The position numbers and the translations under genes are program-made. A DNA stretch of 64,000 nt, from assembly GCF_932294415.1 (NCBI RefSeq), contig NC_065545.1:19162857-19226856 (forward strand), given 5' to 3'. Below, piece after piece: positions 24,631 to 36,704 of the stretch; position 1 is the first letter of the stretch; each line of letters opens with the position of its first letter. The notes under the pieces are model-generated. The model was not told the origin of the DNA. It worked only from the letters and a program-made list of their open reading frames with translations, and did no database searches. The stretch is from Quercus robur (lineage: Eukaryota; Streptophyta; Magnoliopsida; Fagales; Fagaceae).

Positions 24631-26952
24631 AAGGTTCTTCAAGAGATGGAGGGTGATAAAGCCCTAAGTCCTGATGGTTTCTCTATGGTTTTTTTTCAAA
24701 AATGCTAGAGTGTTGTGGAAATAGATGTCATGGCTTTCTTTGATCATTTTCATAGGAGCATAGAGTTTGAACGGTCTCTAAATGCTTCTTTTCTATCTCT
24801 AATTCCCAAAAAAATTAATGCTTTGAATATTAAAGATTTTAGGCCTATCAGCTTAGTAGGCAGTGTGTATAAGCTTTTGTCCAAGGTTTTAGCTAACAGA
24901 TTGAGGAAGGTGTTGGATAATCTTATTTCGGAGTCACAAAATTCTTTTGTTGGTGGTAGACAGATTTTGGATTCAGTGCTTATTGCCAACGAATGTTTAG
25001 ACAGTAGACTGAAGGATCGCACCCCAGGGGTGGTGTGTAAGTTAGATATTGAGAAAGCTTATGACCATGTGAATTGGGACACTTTGTTTTATCTATTGGA
25101 GAGGATGGGATTTGGAGATAGATGGAGGAGATGGATAAAGACTTGTGTCTCTACCGTTTGCTTTTCAGTTCTGGTTAATGGATCTCCTGTTGGTTTCTTT
25201 GGTAGCTCTAGAGGTCTCAGACAAGGCGATCATTTGTCTCCCCTCCTCTTTCTTTTGATCATGGAGGTCTTAAGTCGTATCATGAAGAAAACTGAGGAAG
25301 GTGATTTCATTCAGGGTTTTCATGGGGGTTCTATTAATTCTACTGGTATCCGTGTTTCTCATCTTTTATTTGCTAATGATACCATTCTTTTCTGTGATGC
25401 CTCTAGAGAGCAGATTCTATCTATTAGGCTAGCTTTGACTTGTTTTCAAGCTTTTACTGGTCTGAAGGTGAATGTGGGGCAAAGTGAAACTGTCCCAGTT
25501 GGGGAGGTGCGTAACATTCAGTCTTTGGCTAATATCCTTCAGTGCAGAGTGGGCAGTTTGTCTATGACTTACTTGGGTATGCCGTTGGGAACTCTGTATA
25601 AAACGCCCTCCATTTGGAATCCAATCCTAGAGAGGATGGAAAAGAAGCTTTCAGGTTGAAAGCGGCTTTATTTGTCAAAGGGTAGTAGACTCACTTTGCT
25701 GAGGAGTACCCTTTCAAGCCTTCCGACTTATTACCTTTCCCTTTTTACTATCCTCAAAGCTGTGGCGATTAGATTGGAACGCATTCAAAGGAACTTCTTG
25801 TGGGGTTCATCAATTGAGTGTTTCAAATATCCTTTGGTGGCTTGGGAAAAGGTTTGCTTACCACGCGAGATGGGTGGTTTAGGAATTCGGAAATTGGTGC
25901 CTTTTAATCAAGCCCTTTTAGGGAAATGGCTTTGGAGGTATGGACATGAAACCTCTCATTTGTGGCGTAGGGTCATAGCCATGAAATACGGGGAGGGAAA
26001 AGGGGGTTGGTGCACTAGAGCTTGTAGTAGGGCCCATGGATGTGGGTTATGGTGGAGTATTAGTGAAGGGTGGGAAACTTTCGCAAAACATTACTCTGTT
26101 GTGGTGGGGGATGGATCTCGTACTCTTTTTTGGCATGATAAGTGGACTGGGGATGTCCCTCTTAAAAGTCTTTATCCTCGGTTATTTTTGTGTTCAGCTA
26201 ATAAGGAGGCTTGTATTTCTGATGTGTTAAGCCCTTCAGTGGGTGATAATGACAGAGTGTGGAGTTTAAGATTTCAGAGGGAATTCAATGATTGGGAGTT
26301 GGCGGCCTCCTACTCCCTTCTTCATTTCATCCAAACCCGAATCCCTAGGGGTGGAGGGTTTGACAAGCTTTGTTGGAATCTTAATGGCAGTGGGAAGTTT
26401 GATACTCGGTCTTTCTATCATAAGATTCGTAATGCACCTCCCTCCACCTTCCCTTGGAAGGGTATTTGGAAAGTTAAGGTTCCTAAAAGGGTGGCTTTTT
26501 TTATGTGGACAGCAGCTCATGGTCAGATTCTAACATTGGATAACCTTATGCTTCGTGGTCGCCCTTTGGCGAATCGATGTTATTTGTGCTGTTGTAATGC
26601 GGAATCTATGGATCACTTGTTACTTTTTTGTCCGATAACTCATTCTTTGTGGATGTATATGCCCCGGTTGTTTGGGATTGATTGAGTCATGCCAAGTTCA
26701 GTTGAGGACTTATTATTCTATTGGTTTCATTGGCTTGGGAAGCATAGTTCTGATATATGGGATTTGGTCCTAGGCTGTTTAATGTGAACTATTTGGTCTA
26801 AACGGAATCAGCAGGCCTTTGAGGATGAGGAGAAAACTGTGGTTCAGTTATTAGAGTTTTGCCAGAGGACCCTCTTTGATTGGTCTCGATGTTGGGGTTT
26901 CTCGGATTGTTCTACCCTTACGGATTTTATTTCTTCTATTAGAATAGATTAG
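24631..26952 (+). pseudogene. LINE reverse transcriptase and zf-RVT region (broken)
   Basis: Reverse transcriptase of non-LTR type (RVT_1). Motifs visible in order: [70 protein letters not shown] and the active-site block at 25369-25380, which reads FAND where FADD is usual. Downstream is a zf-RVT-like region with WKVKVPKRVAFFMWTAAHGQ and cysteine/histidine residues around 26570-26640. In-frame stops occur at 24706, 25657, 26683 and 26785; the natural terminator is at 26950. Apart from these stops one frame holds from about 24630 to the end. Confidence 0.88.
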
Positions 26953-27072
26953 GGGCTGTTTTGTCTTGCTGTTTCTTTTTTCCTTTGTTCACTACCGTGA
27001 ACTCTTTGTGTTTCTCTTGCTTTTCTTTTATTAATAATATTCTCTTCTTACTTATCAAAAAAGCTTATTCCA

Positions 27073-28110
27073 CACAAACCAAACTAAAACAGTAAAACTA
27101 CAAGACCATGTAGTCCCATCAATAAAACTTGAATACTGATTGAAAAATATATAAATAATGAAATAATTCATTGTTATGGTTTTATCCCTGAAACTCTCAT
27201 CTACAATTCTCCTATTGGCTTTAATTTGCAAGACGGCCAAGATGCTGAAGCTTACCAAGGCTTCTGTGCATCAACCTTCTAACTTCTCCATCAATACTTT
27301 TCCTACACGGCTACACTACAAAATTGAAGATTCCTCCTTTGCTCTATGATTAAACTATGCAAATAGAGCAAGTTTCGCGACCTAGCAAGTATTAATTGTC
27401 CTAACCAAAGCATCATTGCAAACAATCTCCAGCATCGGCTGTCCTTTCAAGAATCAGGATCACCTAGTTAAGGTTGGCAATTTGGCATTAATTTGCAAGT
27501 TGGATCCAGCTCTAAATCTGGTTCTAATAAAAGATTGCAATTCATGAAGGGGCATAGCATTGGATTTTTTTAACATAGGTTTCCAATGGAAATTATTAAA
27601 ATAAAACAGTGCACAATTGTTTAATTATAAGTGCATCAATACGGAAACATAATTATTATGTAATGGAAAAAGCTTCAAAGAATACATACTTCCTACAAAA
27701 GACCAAAGAGATGTATAAAAATTGGCACCTTCCATCATTTTAAGCATCAATGGTCAACACAACAGCCAGGCATAATTAGTTAAACTAAAAGGACCAGAGT
27801 GACTTGTCCTAAAATATTTTAGCAAATAAACAATGGGGTTTTCATCAATAGTTGCACATTGTAATAGGCAATGGTAAGCAACGTCAATAACTGATCATCA
27901 TGGGTTTTGAACTACTGAGGAACTGAAAATAAAAAGGTGGGGGGGTGAACAGATAAGATTGTTCATGAAAATTATGACACAAGATGTGTGTACCTTTCAA
28001 TTATTTGAAACTCCAATCCTGTCAAACAGATGCAGTGAACTTCTCACAATAATTAGCTGACTGCTGTTTGCAAATTCTGCCATCCAATATGCTGTTATTG
28101 AAAGGGTAAA
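27073..28110. other. Intergenic and probable 3' UTR of the PPR gene
   Basis: The stretch lies between the LINE and the stop codon of the minus-strand PPR gene. No protein is recognisable. The few hundred bases next to 28111 probably hold the PPR 3' untranslated region, but no polyadenylation signal could be assigned with confidence. Confidence 0.5.
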
Positions 28111-30602
28111 TTATGATGGTAATGCATCCAAAGGAATTCCATACCCATACTTCCACATCAATCCTAATACTTGCTCAACCTTGTGCCTTTGACCACAAGT
28201 AGAGTACGCCTTATACATTATCAAAAATGTCCTTTTTGTGCGATCCAAGTTAAAGTTCTCCATCTCATCTAGGACGCTCTCCATTTCATGCAAGCGCCTC
28301 TGTGACGCATACATGACCATCTTACAGTGATACAGGGACCGGCAAATTCTCCACCCAGCACATTCTGAACGCCTCACAAAGTTAGCAAGCTTGTCCACTG
28401 CCTTGCACCGGAAATAACTTGCAATTATGGACCGCATCACACTCACTGTAATAACAGAGGTGTTGTGCTCAAATGCCTCATTTATTGAGTTCTCCATCTT
28501 TTCTAACCAATCCTCTTGAGCAAAAACCCTAATCAACATCACATTCAACCATGGTCTATAATCCTTCTCTGGAATATGCTTCATTAGTGCCTCAATCTTT
28601 TTAACTCTATCTGATGCAGAACTCCTACAATATGCACATATCATGGATCTGATCAATGGAATTTCCTTATCATTAACATGGTGCTTTACCAATTCATACA
28701 TCTCCTCCATTTTTTCTAAATTACCTGAATGTGCATATCCCCGAAGCATTAGCAAGAAGGTGTTAATGTCAGGCTTAACAGGGCCTGTATTCATCATCTG
28801 ATAAGTATTTTCCATACTATCCCACATCCAAGCTGTGACATATCCAGCAATTAAATTGTTGTATGTGCTTATATTAGGGGAGAGATTCAAATCATTTATC
28901 TCCCGAAAAGCTGTTTCCATGTGATCAACTAGCATCAAGCGACCAAAAACAGAAATAAGAATGTTATACGTTACAACTGTAGGACTACAAATTGCTTCCT
29001 TCTTCAGGTCCCGAAACAATGACTGGCATTTATCACCCAGACCATTGCACATATAAGCACCCATTAGTGCATTATAAGTAGATATTGTCTTGATTCGCTT
29101 GTTAGCAGCCTCAGTAAACAGCTCCACTGCAAGATCAACATTCTTAATTCTACCAGCAATTGCAATGCCCTTGGAATACTCCTCAGGTGTCATAAGAATG
29201 CCATACTCTGCCTGTTTTCTCCTCCAATTGAAAACCTGAACGTCAATAGACAACACCATCTAAGACATGTTAAATAGGACTAAAGATCATTTGCCCCCAA
29301 CAATTTGCATCGATCTAGTTGCTTGTTATAATTTTTATACACTCTAACATAGTAAGAGGCAGTCAGACATCCCACGAAAACCGAAGCAGTGCTTTCTGTC
29401 CAAGATAGATACAATTCAAAACCGTTCACTAAGTGAAGACCCTAACAACAGACTCCAACTGCCATAAATCAATAGCCAAAATTTTTGTTGTACTTTCATT
29501 GCACAGAATTTTATAACATTTAGTGCATAAAGAATCTATATCACCACAAAGGCACAAACTCCACACCCAAAAAAGAAAGGCTCATTCATCAAAATCTCAA
29601 CACGTCCATGTTCCACTCCTCTTTCCAAAAACAAAAGAAAACCTATGTACATCCTACAAAAATCACCCAAAAAAAAAAAAAACAATATTTCCCTGAATTT
29701 CCAAATAAATCATAAGCTCCATAATTACTCACCACAACTATGTCTCTCATTTTTTTTAAAACACCAATCAACAAGTAAAACAACCAGTAACCCAAATAAC
29801 TCCCACTTCAACCATAGCCAAATTCCATTCAATAAAAACAAAATGCAATACAGTTTTATCATATAACACACACAAATCAACATTTTTTTTAGCACCAATC
29901 AACAAGTGAAACAACCAATAACCCGCATAAATCCCACATCAAACTAAACCAAATGCCATTAAATAAGCAGAAATGCAATACACTTTTATCATTAAAAACA
30001 CACAAATCCACTTTTTTTCCTTTTTTAAATGCAACAACCAACAAGGGAAACAACCAATGACCCAAATAAATCCCACATCAAACATCTTATAAAAACAAAA
30101 TGCAATGCAATTCAATTTTATCATAAAAACGCACGCGCACACACACTCAAACATGTAAAAATGGGAAAAACACCTCTAGTGCTAAGTGAGGCCATGAACT
30201 GAGCTGCTTCAAAAGCTCAATAAAAGCGGACCCATCCGAATAGCTCCGAAACAAAGACGCCCCTTTCTCCTCCAAAACCCTAAAAACATAATCCTCGGAA
30301 TCCTCGAACCTCAGAACCAGCTCCTCCTTCAACCTCGTCACCTTGTTCCTCAGATCCTCTTTAGCCGACAAATCGGAAGGTGCAAGCTTGTCGGCGAACA
30401 AGCTGAGAATGTTGGTCGGAAAGGTGTATTTGCTGGAATGGTGGGGATTGAGGTCGCGAGTGGCAAAGGCGTAATTAGGGGACTTGGTGAGGGTAAAGTT
30501 GAAAGGAGAGGAGGAAGAAGAAGAAGCTAGGGTTTTGGGTTTAGTGAAACAGAAAAGCTCGGCTTGGGCCGCCGCGTCTGTGATTTTCCAGACCCGCTTC
30601 AT
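28111..30602 (-). CDS. P-class pentatricopeptide-repeat protein, two exons
   Basis: Predicted organelle RNA-binding protein of 517 aa. Exon 1 is 30602 down to 30174 (143 codons); the intron is 30173-29236 (GT-AG, phase 0); exon 2 is 29235 down to 28111. Joining the exons gives a continuous [11 protein letters not shown] at the splice, supporting the model. The N-terminus is rich in Ser, Lys and Arg and poor in acidic residues up to about residue 75, like a mitochondrial or plastid transit peptide. Residues 155-515 hold about eight to ten 35-aa repeats; clear ones begin [33 protein letters not shown] and [11 protein letters not shown]. There is no C-terminal E, DYW or SMR domain, hence P class. 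It resembles the Arabidopsis At2g30780-type protein from memory; that assignment is unverified. No breaks were seen. The upstream side is now occupied by transposons. Confidence 0.9.
29762..30130. repeat. Three-copy tandem repeat in the PPR intron
   Basis: Three imperfect units begin at 29762, 29893 and 30032 (periods 131 and 139). Each starts CACCAATCAACAAG or a close variant, contains AAACAACCA(G/A)TAACCC and ATCCCACATCAAAC-like words, then AAAATGCAATACA, TTTTATCAT and AAAACACACAAATC. The array sits wholly inside the only intron of the PPR gene and ends about 45 bp from the splice donor. Confidence 0.85.
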
Positions 30603-30962
30603 AGTCTTCTTCTTGTGGTGTAGATTCTTCTAACGAGCATTTTAGGGTTTAGAGAGGGTTTACGCAGAGACTGAGAGAGAGAGAGATGGCTGTGATTGTG
30701 AATCAGTGGCTGAGGATTTGGTTGTGTTTGGGTGCAGTGTTAAACAGAACTGGATTATTATTAATTATTTAATTTTTTGCTGAAAGATTTATTATTATTT
30801 TATTTAATCATTTAATTATAACCTTCCTACTAATCTCACATTTGTGTGTGATAGACACAGTAGGATACTATGATCTTTATCCTTTTTATTTTCAAAATTT
30901 GTCAATCTCGTCCATTTTTCATATTCTATTTTATATAAATTTATGGTTGTATACTATAGTTT
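30603..30962 (-). promoter_or_regulatory. PPR gene upstream region
   Basis: This is the short stretch between the PPR start codon and the hAT MITE TSD. It includes a (GA)n tract at about 30678-30686 on the plus strand and then AT-rich DNA. The core promoter is presumably here, but no TATA box or start site was assigned. The MITE and the 20-kb retrotransposon lie immediately upstream. Confidence 0.4.
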
Positions 30963-30970
30963 GATACATT

Positions 30971-31206
30971 TAGGGGTGTGCAGAAAACCCACCGACCCAC
31001 CAAAACCAATCCGACCCATCGGGTTGGGTCGGTTTTTAAGGCTTGGTGGGTTGGGTTGGGTTACAAAAAAAAATTTTATGGCGGGTTGGGTTGGGTTTGG
31101 GTCATAAAATTACAAACCCGCCAAACCCAACCCGACCCACCCATATTTAATATATATTTAAAATATATTTTTATATTTAATAAATTTTTAAATCAATTGT
31201 AGGACA

Positions 31207-31244
<38 letters not shown>

Positions 31245-31733
31245 AATATATATTATATATTTAATAATTAAAAAAAAAAACAATTGTAAAGTAGCATTTC
31301 CTTAGTTTCTCCTACTAATACTAATTTAATATATATATATATATATATATAATATATTATATAATTAATAAATTTTTTTAAATAGCCAGTTCTTCCTATC
31401 CTATATAAAAGCCAATTAGTTCACACAAATCCTAATAAATTACTATTGTTGTTTAGTCATTAATGTTGTTTGCCTTTAAGGAGTTACATTGATACTAATC
31501 TTTAGGTTTTTTTAATATTTTAATATATTTTTTTTTACTCAATTTAATAATAATAATAAAAAAATTTCAACCCATGGGTTCAACCCGACCCAACCCGACC
31601 CATGTGGGTTGGGTTGGGTTGGGTTGGACTTATGTGATGGGTTGGGTTGGGTTGGGTTTTTTTTTACCCACCATGGTGGGTTGGGTCAAAAACTCCCCTC
31701 AACCCGACCCAACCCGACCCATGCACACCCCTA
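30971..31733. mobile_element. hAT-type non-autonomous element, copy 1 (763 bp)
   Basis: Termini TAGGGGTGTGCA and TGCACACCCCTA are perfect inverted repeats. They are flanked by a perfect 8-bp duplication GATACATT (30963-30970 and 31734-31741), diagnostic of the hAT superfamily. Subterminal regions contain many CCAACCCGA / TTGGGTCGG words, the kind of arrays that bind hAT transposase. The interior is AT-rich with (TA)n tracts and has no coding capacity. A second, very similar copy lies at 61802-62554, inside an intron of the WD40 gene. Confidence 0.92.
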
Positions 31734-31756
31734 GATACATTATTTAAAATTTTAAG

Positions 31757-32439
31757 TGTACGGCACAAGGGTTCCCAAGCCCACTTGGACGATGAACTTC
31801 AACCCTACTGTGTGGCCCATGGTTCCAACCCCTTTATCCGAAGCTAGGCCCTAGGCCTGCTGAGGCCATGAGCCCAGGATCCATGCCACTATGCTTGGCC
31901 CAAGACCCATTGGGCAAACAATCTTGAATTGTACACCACATGGTTCACAGCTAGAGACTTACTTGGCTAACACATCTTATTCGGGAACGTGATTGCTCGG
32001 GGTTATTATATCTTAGCTGCCCGGTATTACCCTGGAGAATATCACTGTCGAACGTCCCACTTAAGGTGGAAACCAGTTCCAAAGCCACCACTTACACTCC
32101 CAGCTAAACACCCACTTAAAGGCAATGGAATTGGACCCCAATGCCCACTAATAACCTAGAGTAATCATAACCCCTCTACTAATCTCGAGCTATAAATAAG
32201 AGATGAAAATGAGGAATAGAGGGTTGTTGAATGTCACAAAAGAAAAGAGAAAGCAAAAAAGAGAGAGAGAGCATCAGGAGAGTAGTAAGAGAAAAAGGAG
32301 AGGAATTCATGGGGTGAGATTGCATTGTTAGGTCTCTGTGCTAGGAACTACCCAAGGTAGGAAATTCAAAGACCACATCACAAATAGATTGTGAGCTCAA
32401 GTGAGGACCGACCCGTTAACCTCATTTCAGGCGCACACA
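31757..32439 (+). repeat. 5' LTR of element A
   Basis: It starts TGTACGGCACAAGGG right after TSD TTAAG and ends GCGCACACA just before the PBS. It aligns with 51148-51812 throughout. It includes a TATAAATAAGAGATG core-promoter-like word near 32190-32205, also present in the 3' LTR. The exact last base is uncertain by 2 bp. Confidence 0.93.
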
Positions 32440-32440
32440 A

Positions 32441-32458
32441 TTGGCACCATCTGTGGGA
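32441..32458 (+). promoter_or_regulatory. Primer-binding site of element A
   Basis: The sequence TTGGCACCATCTGTGGGA sits directly after the 5' LTR. This is the position and general form (TGGCrCC...) of the tRNA primer-binding site in Tat-type elements. The cognate tRNA was not identified. Confidence 0.7.
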
Positions 32459-32502
32459 ATCTCCTAAGAAACTGTGGTTCGACCGAGACTTACACTCGAG
32501 AA

Positions 32503-34020
32503 ATGTCTGAAAGATGTTCAAGGAGTTATGCTGAAAGTGGCTCCAAGGGGTCTTCTCAAGGATCTACCTAGTGAGAGAGAAGGCACAAGAGGTGTGAAGA
32601 TAGGGATCGTGAGTGAGAGGAAGAATGATCCGACCTCGGAGAAGGGTTGTATCAAACACACAAGACAATGTTGAGAGCTTTAGGACACGGACAATTTAAC
32701 AAGAGAGATGAGGAACTTGAGCAGTTGCGCAGGTTGGTGAGAGATTTGGAGTTGGAAGCAAGAGGTAGATGCCAGAGAAGAGACTAAGACGACCGAGAAG
32801 AAGGGTCTGCTAGTGGGGGAGGTCGCTACTGGGCCAAGTCCAATCAATTCGGTTCCTGTCAACACCAGGATCATTCATGTTCACAGGAGTATGTAGACCG
32901 GGACTCGGATTCCCCAGAAGAGCGACGGCCCCGGAACGCCGCCATGGATGCTATGAGCCGTGCATTACGCAAAGCTGCTCGGTCGCCATTCTCAAACAAC
33001 ATTGAACGGGCCCCAATGTCAAGTAGATTTACGCGCCCACCGTTCAACTCTTACGATGGAAAAATGGACCCGGTAAAGCACGTCAGCCATTATATTCAAA
33101 TGATGCATTTGCATACTCACAATGACGCGTTAATGTGTAAGGTATTTCCCTCAAGCCTTGGATCCACTGCTTTGAAATGGTTTAATGGGTTACGGAAGGG
33201 CTTTATTCATAGTTTCGCTGAGTTAATCCAAGAATTCGGTGTCTGGTTTGTAACTTGTAGCCGGGCCTTACAACCAGTAGATGCATTACTATCCATGAAA
33301 ATGAGGGTAGGGGAAACCCTTCGCAGCTATGCCAGTCAGTATTGAGAACTCTACAATGAGATCGGTGGGGGCAATGAGAAGATTGCGGCAAGCACCTTTA
33401 GAATGAAGTTGGCCGAGGACTCTGAACTGCGTGAGTCGCTTATGAGAAAGCCTTTCGAGGATATGAGGCAACTTATGAGGCGCATTAAAGAGTACAAACG
33501 CTTAGAGGATGACCGGCTGCAGAACAAAGGTAAAGCCCCGGTAATGAGTCGTCCTCGGCAGGGTGGCTTTCAGTCAAGGCCCCGAAGGGACTTAAGGATT
33601 CAAGGACTGGAAGCACAAATGGGGGAAGTAAACGTAATGTTCAAGGAGCCAGTGCACAAGTTCGTAGACCAAATCAAGAACGAGCCATACTTCCGGTGGG
33701 CGAACAAGATGAGGGGTGACCTGTCCAAAAGGAACCAAAACTTGTATTGTACTTACCACAGAGATAAAGGGCATACCACAGGGCAATACCGGGTATTGAA
33801 AGATCATCTAGGGTAGCTAGTGAAAGCGGGGTATTTGAAGGAGTTTGTAGTGGATTCAGGGAACCGAGGTACCGAGCAAGGTGCACAGCAAAGGGAGAAT
33901 CCTCTCCCACCCCCATTAGGAGTGATCGAGGTCATCCACGTTGCCTCAAAGGGTATTGCTGTGACTAGAAGGAAAGGGGTGTTGGCTATAGTGCCAGTGG
34001 AAGACTGCTCAGGCAAGTAA
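32503..34020 (+). pseudogene. Element A gag (broken)
   Basis: Structural capsid/nucleocapsid part of the polyprotein. The reading frame starts at ATG 32503 (MSERCSRSYAESG), 45 bp after the PBS. The central region has FNSYDGKMDPVKHVSHYIQ and ALKWFNGLRKGFIHSFAEL, typical of plant retrotransposon gag. Near the end, YCTYHRDKGHTT is the Tat-type zinc-binding word, but the following Cys is replaced by Tyr (GQYR). In-frame stops include those at 33343 (TGA), 33814 (TAG) and 34018 (TAA). No indel shifts the frame after about 32940: the same frame runs into pol, as in single-polyprotein elements. Confidence 0.85.
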
Positions 34021-36533
34021 CCATCCGAGAAGAAGATGAAGTTCACACGAGAGCCCATTGCTTTCAACGACGATGACTTAGAGGGAACAATTCAGCCACA
34101 CGATGATGCGTTGGTGGTGATGGCCCGAATAAATGGTTTCATAATGAAGAAGGTGATGGTGGACCAAGGGAATAGGGCTTACGTGATGTAACCGGACCTG
34201 TTCAAAGGGTTCGAACTGAAAAACGAAGACCTCTCAAAGTACGATACGCCCCTGGTTGGGTTTGATGGCCAGGTAGTGAGTCCCAAGGGGCAAATTTCAC
34301 TTCCCGTGAACTTGGAAGGAAAGGAAGTAACAGTGACATTTATAGTGGTCACCTCGTTTTCTCCTTATTCAGCGATTCTAGGAAGGTCGTGGATCCATGC
34401 GATGGGGGCAGTCTCATCCACCCTGCACATGAAGGTTAAGTTCCGCACTGAGCAGGGCATTGCTGTAGTAAGAGAAAGCCAGCAAATGGCCAGACAGTGT
34501 TTAGTGGCCACGGTTAATTGGAAGCACGAGCAGGTCAAACGGAAGGGAACATCCAAGAAGGTCCCTTTATAGCAATTATAGGAGCCCCAAGAGGGAATGA
34601 AGGCTAGTTGTACTGAGGAATTAATCAAAGTAAGAATAATATCGGATATCGACGGGTATTTTCAAGTAGGGGTAAGTATGAGGGATAAGGATCGAGTAGA
34701 AACGTTATTATTTCTTATACAGAATATAGATGTGTTTGTTTGGAGCCTGTATAAGGTGCTCGGGATGGATCCCGAATTCATAGTTCATAAGCTTAATGTA
34801 GATCCATCATTTCCCCCCAAGAAGTAGAAGCCAAGGAGGTAAGCTAAAGAACACGTTGAGGTAGTTAGGCAGGAGGTCAAAAGGTTAAAGGAGGCTAGGG
34901 CGATAAAGGAAATCTTCTTTTCGAAATGGCTAGCGAATACCGTGGTGGTGAAGAAGAAGATTGGCAAATGGAGAGTTTGCGTGGATTTCAGGGATTTGAA
35001 TCGAGGGTGCCTAAAGGACCCGTTTCCTATGCCGAAGATCAATCAATTGGTAGATGCCACATATGGGCACCCGAGGATGAGTTTTTTGAATGCCTTTCAA
35101 GGTTATCACCAGATTGCCTTGGCCACTGAGGATCAGGAAAAGATAGCATTTATCTCCTTTGACGCCAACTACCATTATACTGTGATGCCCTTTGGGTTAA
35201 AGAATGTCGGGGCCACCTATTAACGGACGATGACAAGAATGTTCCGAGATAAGATCGGGCAAATTATGGAGGTGTACATTGACAATATGGTGGTGAAAAG
35301 TAAACAAGAGGCACGACATATAGAGGATCTCCAAGGGGTGTTTGAAGGACTTCGGCAACACAAGTTGCGCCTCAATGCGGATAAGTATGCTTTCGGGGTG
35401 GGGGCCGACAAGTTCTTAAGATATCTGATAACCAACCGAAGGATAGAAGTTAACCCCTATAAAATTGAAGTTGTGAAGTGCCTTAAGCTGCCGAGCAATC
35501 CGAAGGAAGTACAAGTACTGACCGGCATGTTGGCTGCCCTTAACCGGTTCATTTCCAAGTTTGTCGATCACTACCGTCTATTCTACCAGCTTTTGAAGAA
35601 GTGGAGGGGATTCCAGTGGAATGAAAAATGCGAAAAGGCTTTTTAGGACTTGAAGGAGTATTTGATGCAGGCACCTATGTTGATGACCCCAAAACCCGGA
35701 GAGGACTTATTCATGTATTTATCAGTGTCAGATCATGCCATGAGTGCCATGATTTTAAGAGATCAAGGAGTACAGCAACCCGTGTATTACATTAGCAAGA
35801 CCCTGGGTGACGCAGAGACACAGTATTTGCCCTTGGAGAAACTGGTGTTAGCACTAGTGCACGCTACGAGGAAGTTGCCTCACTATTTTCAAGCTCATAC
35901 CGTCTATGTCTTAACCCAATATCCTTTACAATCGTTGCTAAAGAGATCTGACTTCACGGGCCGAATAGCTAAGTGGGGAACTCGACTAGGATCCTTTGAT
36001 ATAAGGTATAGGCCAAGAAGCTCAGTGAAAGGCCAAGTTCTTGTTGATTTCATTACAGAGTTTTCCCCAAGGAAAGAGATGGAAATAGTTTGTCACGTGA
36101 ATTGTCACCCGTGGAAGGTGTTTGTGGATTGCGCATCTAGTGCAATTGGGGCTGGAGCTGGGATTGTCATCACCACTACAAAGGGAATACGGTTGGAACA
36201 TTCTTTCAGGTTGGGGTTTAGGGTCTCCAATAATGAGGCTGAGTATGAAGCTTTGCTCGCTGGATTGAGAGTCGTACTGGATATGGGTGCACGGGAAGTC
36301 GAAATTTATTCGAATTCTCGGCTGGTGGTTAGTCAGGTGCAGGGCAGTTTTGAGGCTCAAGACTCTTGAATGAAGGAATACTTGTGGGTAGTAAGGCAGG
36401 TTATAAGTCAGTTCACTAAGGCCAAGGTGATCCAGGTGGTTCGAGGGCAAAACAAGCATGCAGACTCTTCAGCTACATTAGCGTCATCAATGACAGAGGA
36501 TGTGCCTCGAATAATCAAAGTGAAGCTCATAGC
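34021..36533 (+). pseudogene. Element A protease, reverse transcriptase and two RNase H domains (broken)
   Basis: It continues in the gag frame. The protease is at about 34100-34560, with VDQG at the active site (Asp codon 34162), as often in Tat elements. The reverse transcriptase is at about 34830-35400, with KWRVCVDFRDLNR, YHQIALA and MPFGLKN. The catalytic block at 35275-35286 reads YIDN instead of YIDD. A first RNase H (35690-36060) is followed by a second, distinct RNase H (36115-36530) with FVDCAS, NNEAEYEALLAGL, IYSNS and KHADSSA; its third acidic residue is Asn (codon 36313) where Asp is expected. In-frame stops: 34189, 34570, 34579, 34825, 34840, 35221, 35644 and 36367. The domain is then cut by element B. 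Confidence 0.88.
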
Positions 36534-36538
36534 GCAAC

Positions 36539-36688
36539 TATAACACCCCAACCTAATTTCATAATTAACTTAATGGGTTTATATGCATGTTATTAACTTA
36601 ATTACTTTTAAGTGCATGAAGTTTTGATTTTATGATTTTATAAAACATACATGCTCTAAACTCTGAAGTACAGGTTTGGGTCGTGACA
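36539..36688 (+). repeat. 5' LTR of element B (150 bp)
   Basis: It begins TATAACACCCC (first dinucleotide TA; the 3' LTR has the canonical TG) and ends TCGTGACA. It aligns with 44924-45071. Confidence 0.93.
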
Positions 36689-36692
36689 GTTG

Positions 36693-36704
36693 TGGTATCA
36701 GAGC
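36693..36704 (+). promoter_or_regulatory. Primer-binding site of element B
   Basis: TGGTATCAGAGC, complementary to the 3' end of plant initiator tRNA-Met, lies four bases after the 5' LTR. Confidence 0.92.

Larger units (their letters stand above)
23300..27062 (+). mobile_element. 5'-truncated L1-type LINE, decayed
   Basis: A non-LTR retrotransposon encoding an apurinic-type endonuclease, a reverse transcriptase and a C-terminal zf-RVT-like region. It ends in a short A run (27057-27062). The candidate 10-bp TSD GCTTATTCCA lies at 23290-23299 and 27063-27072. Recognisable coding sequence starts at about 23356, inside the endonuclease, so ORF1 and the extreme N-terminus of the endonuclease are missing. 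The reading frame is broken by frameshifts near 23535 and 24628 and by stops at 24706, 25657, 26683 and 26785, mostly where Trp is expected. The reverse transcriptase active site reads FAND rather than FADD. The copy cannot be autonomous. Confidence 0.9.

Noticed and set aside
30971-31733. AACCCGACCC / GGTTGGG words as interstitial telomere repeats
   Set aside because: The plant telomere unit is TTTAGGG. These words differ and are confined to the subterminal arrays of a hAT element.
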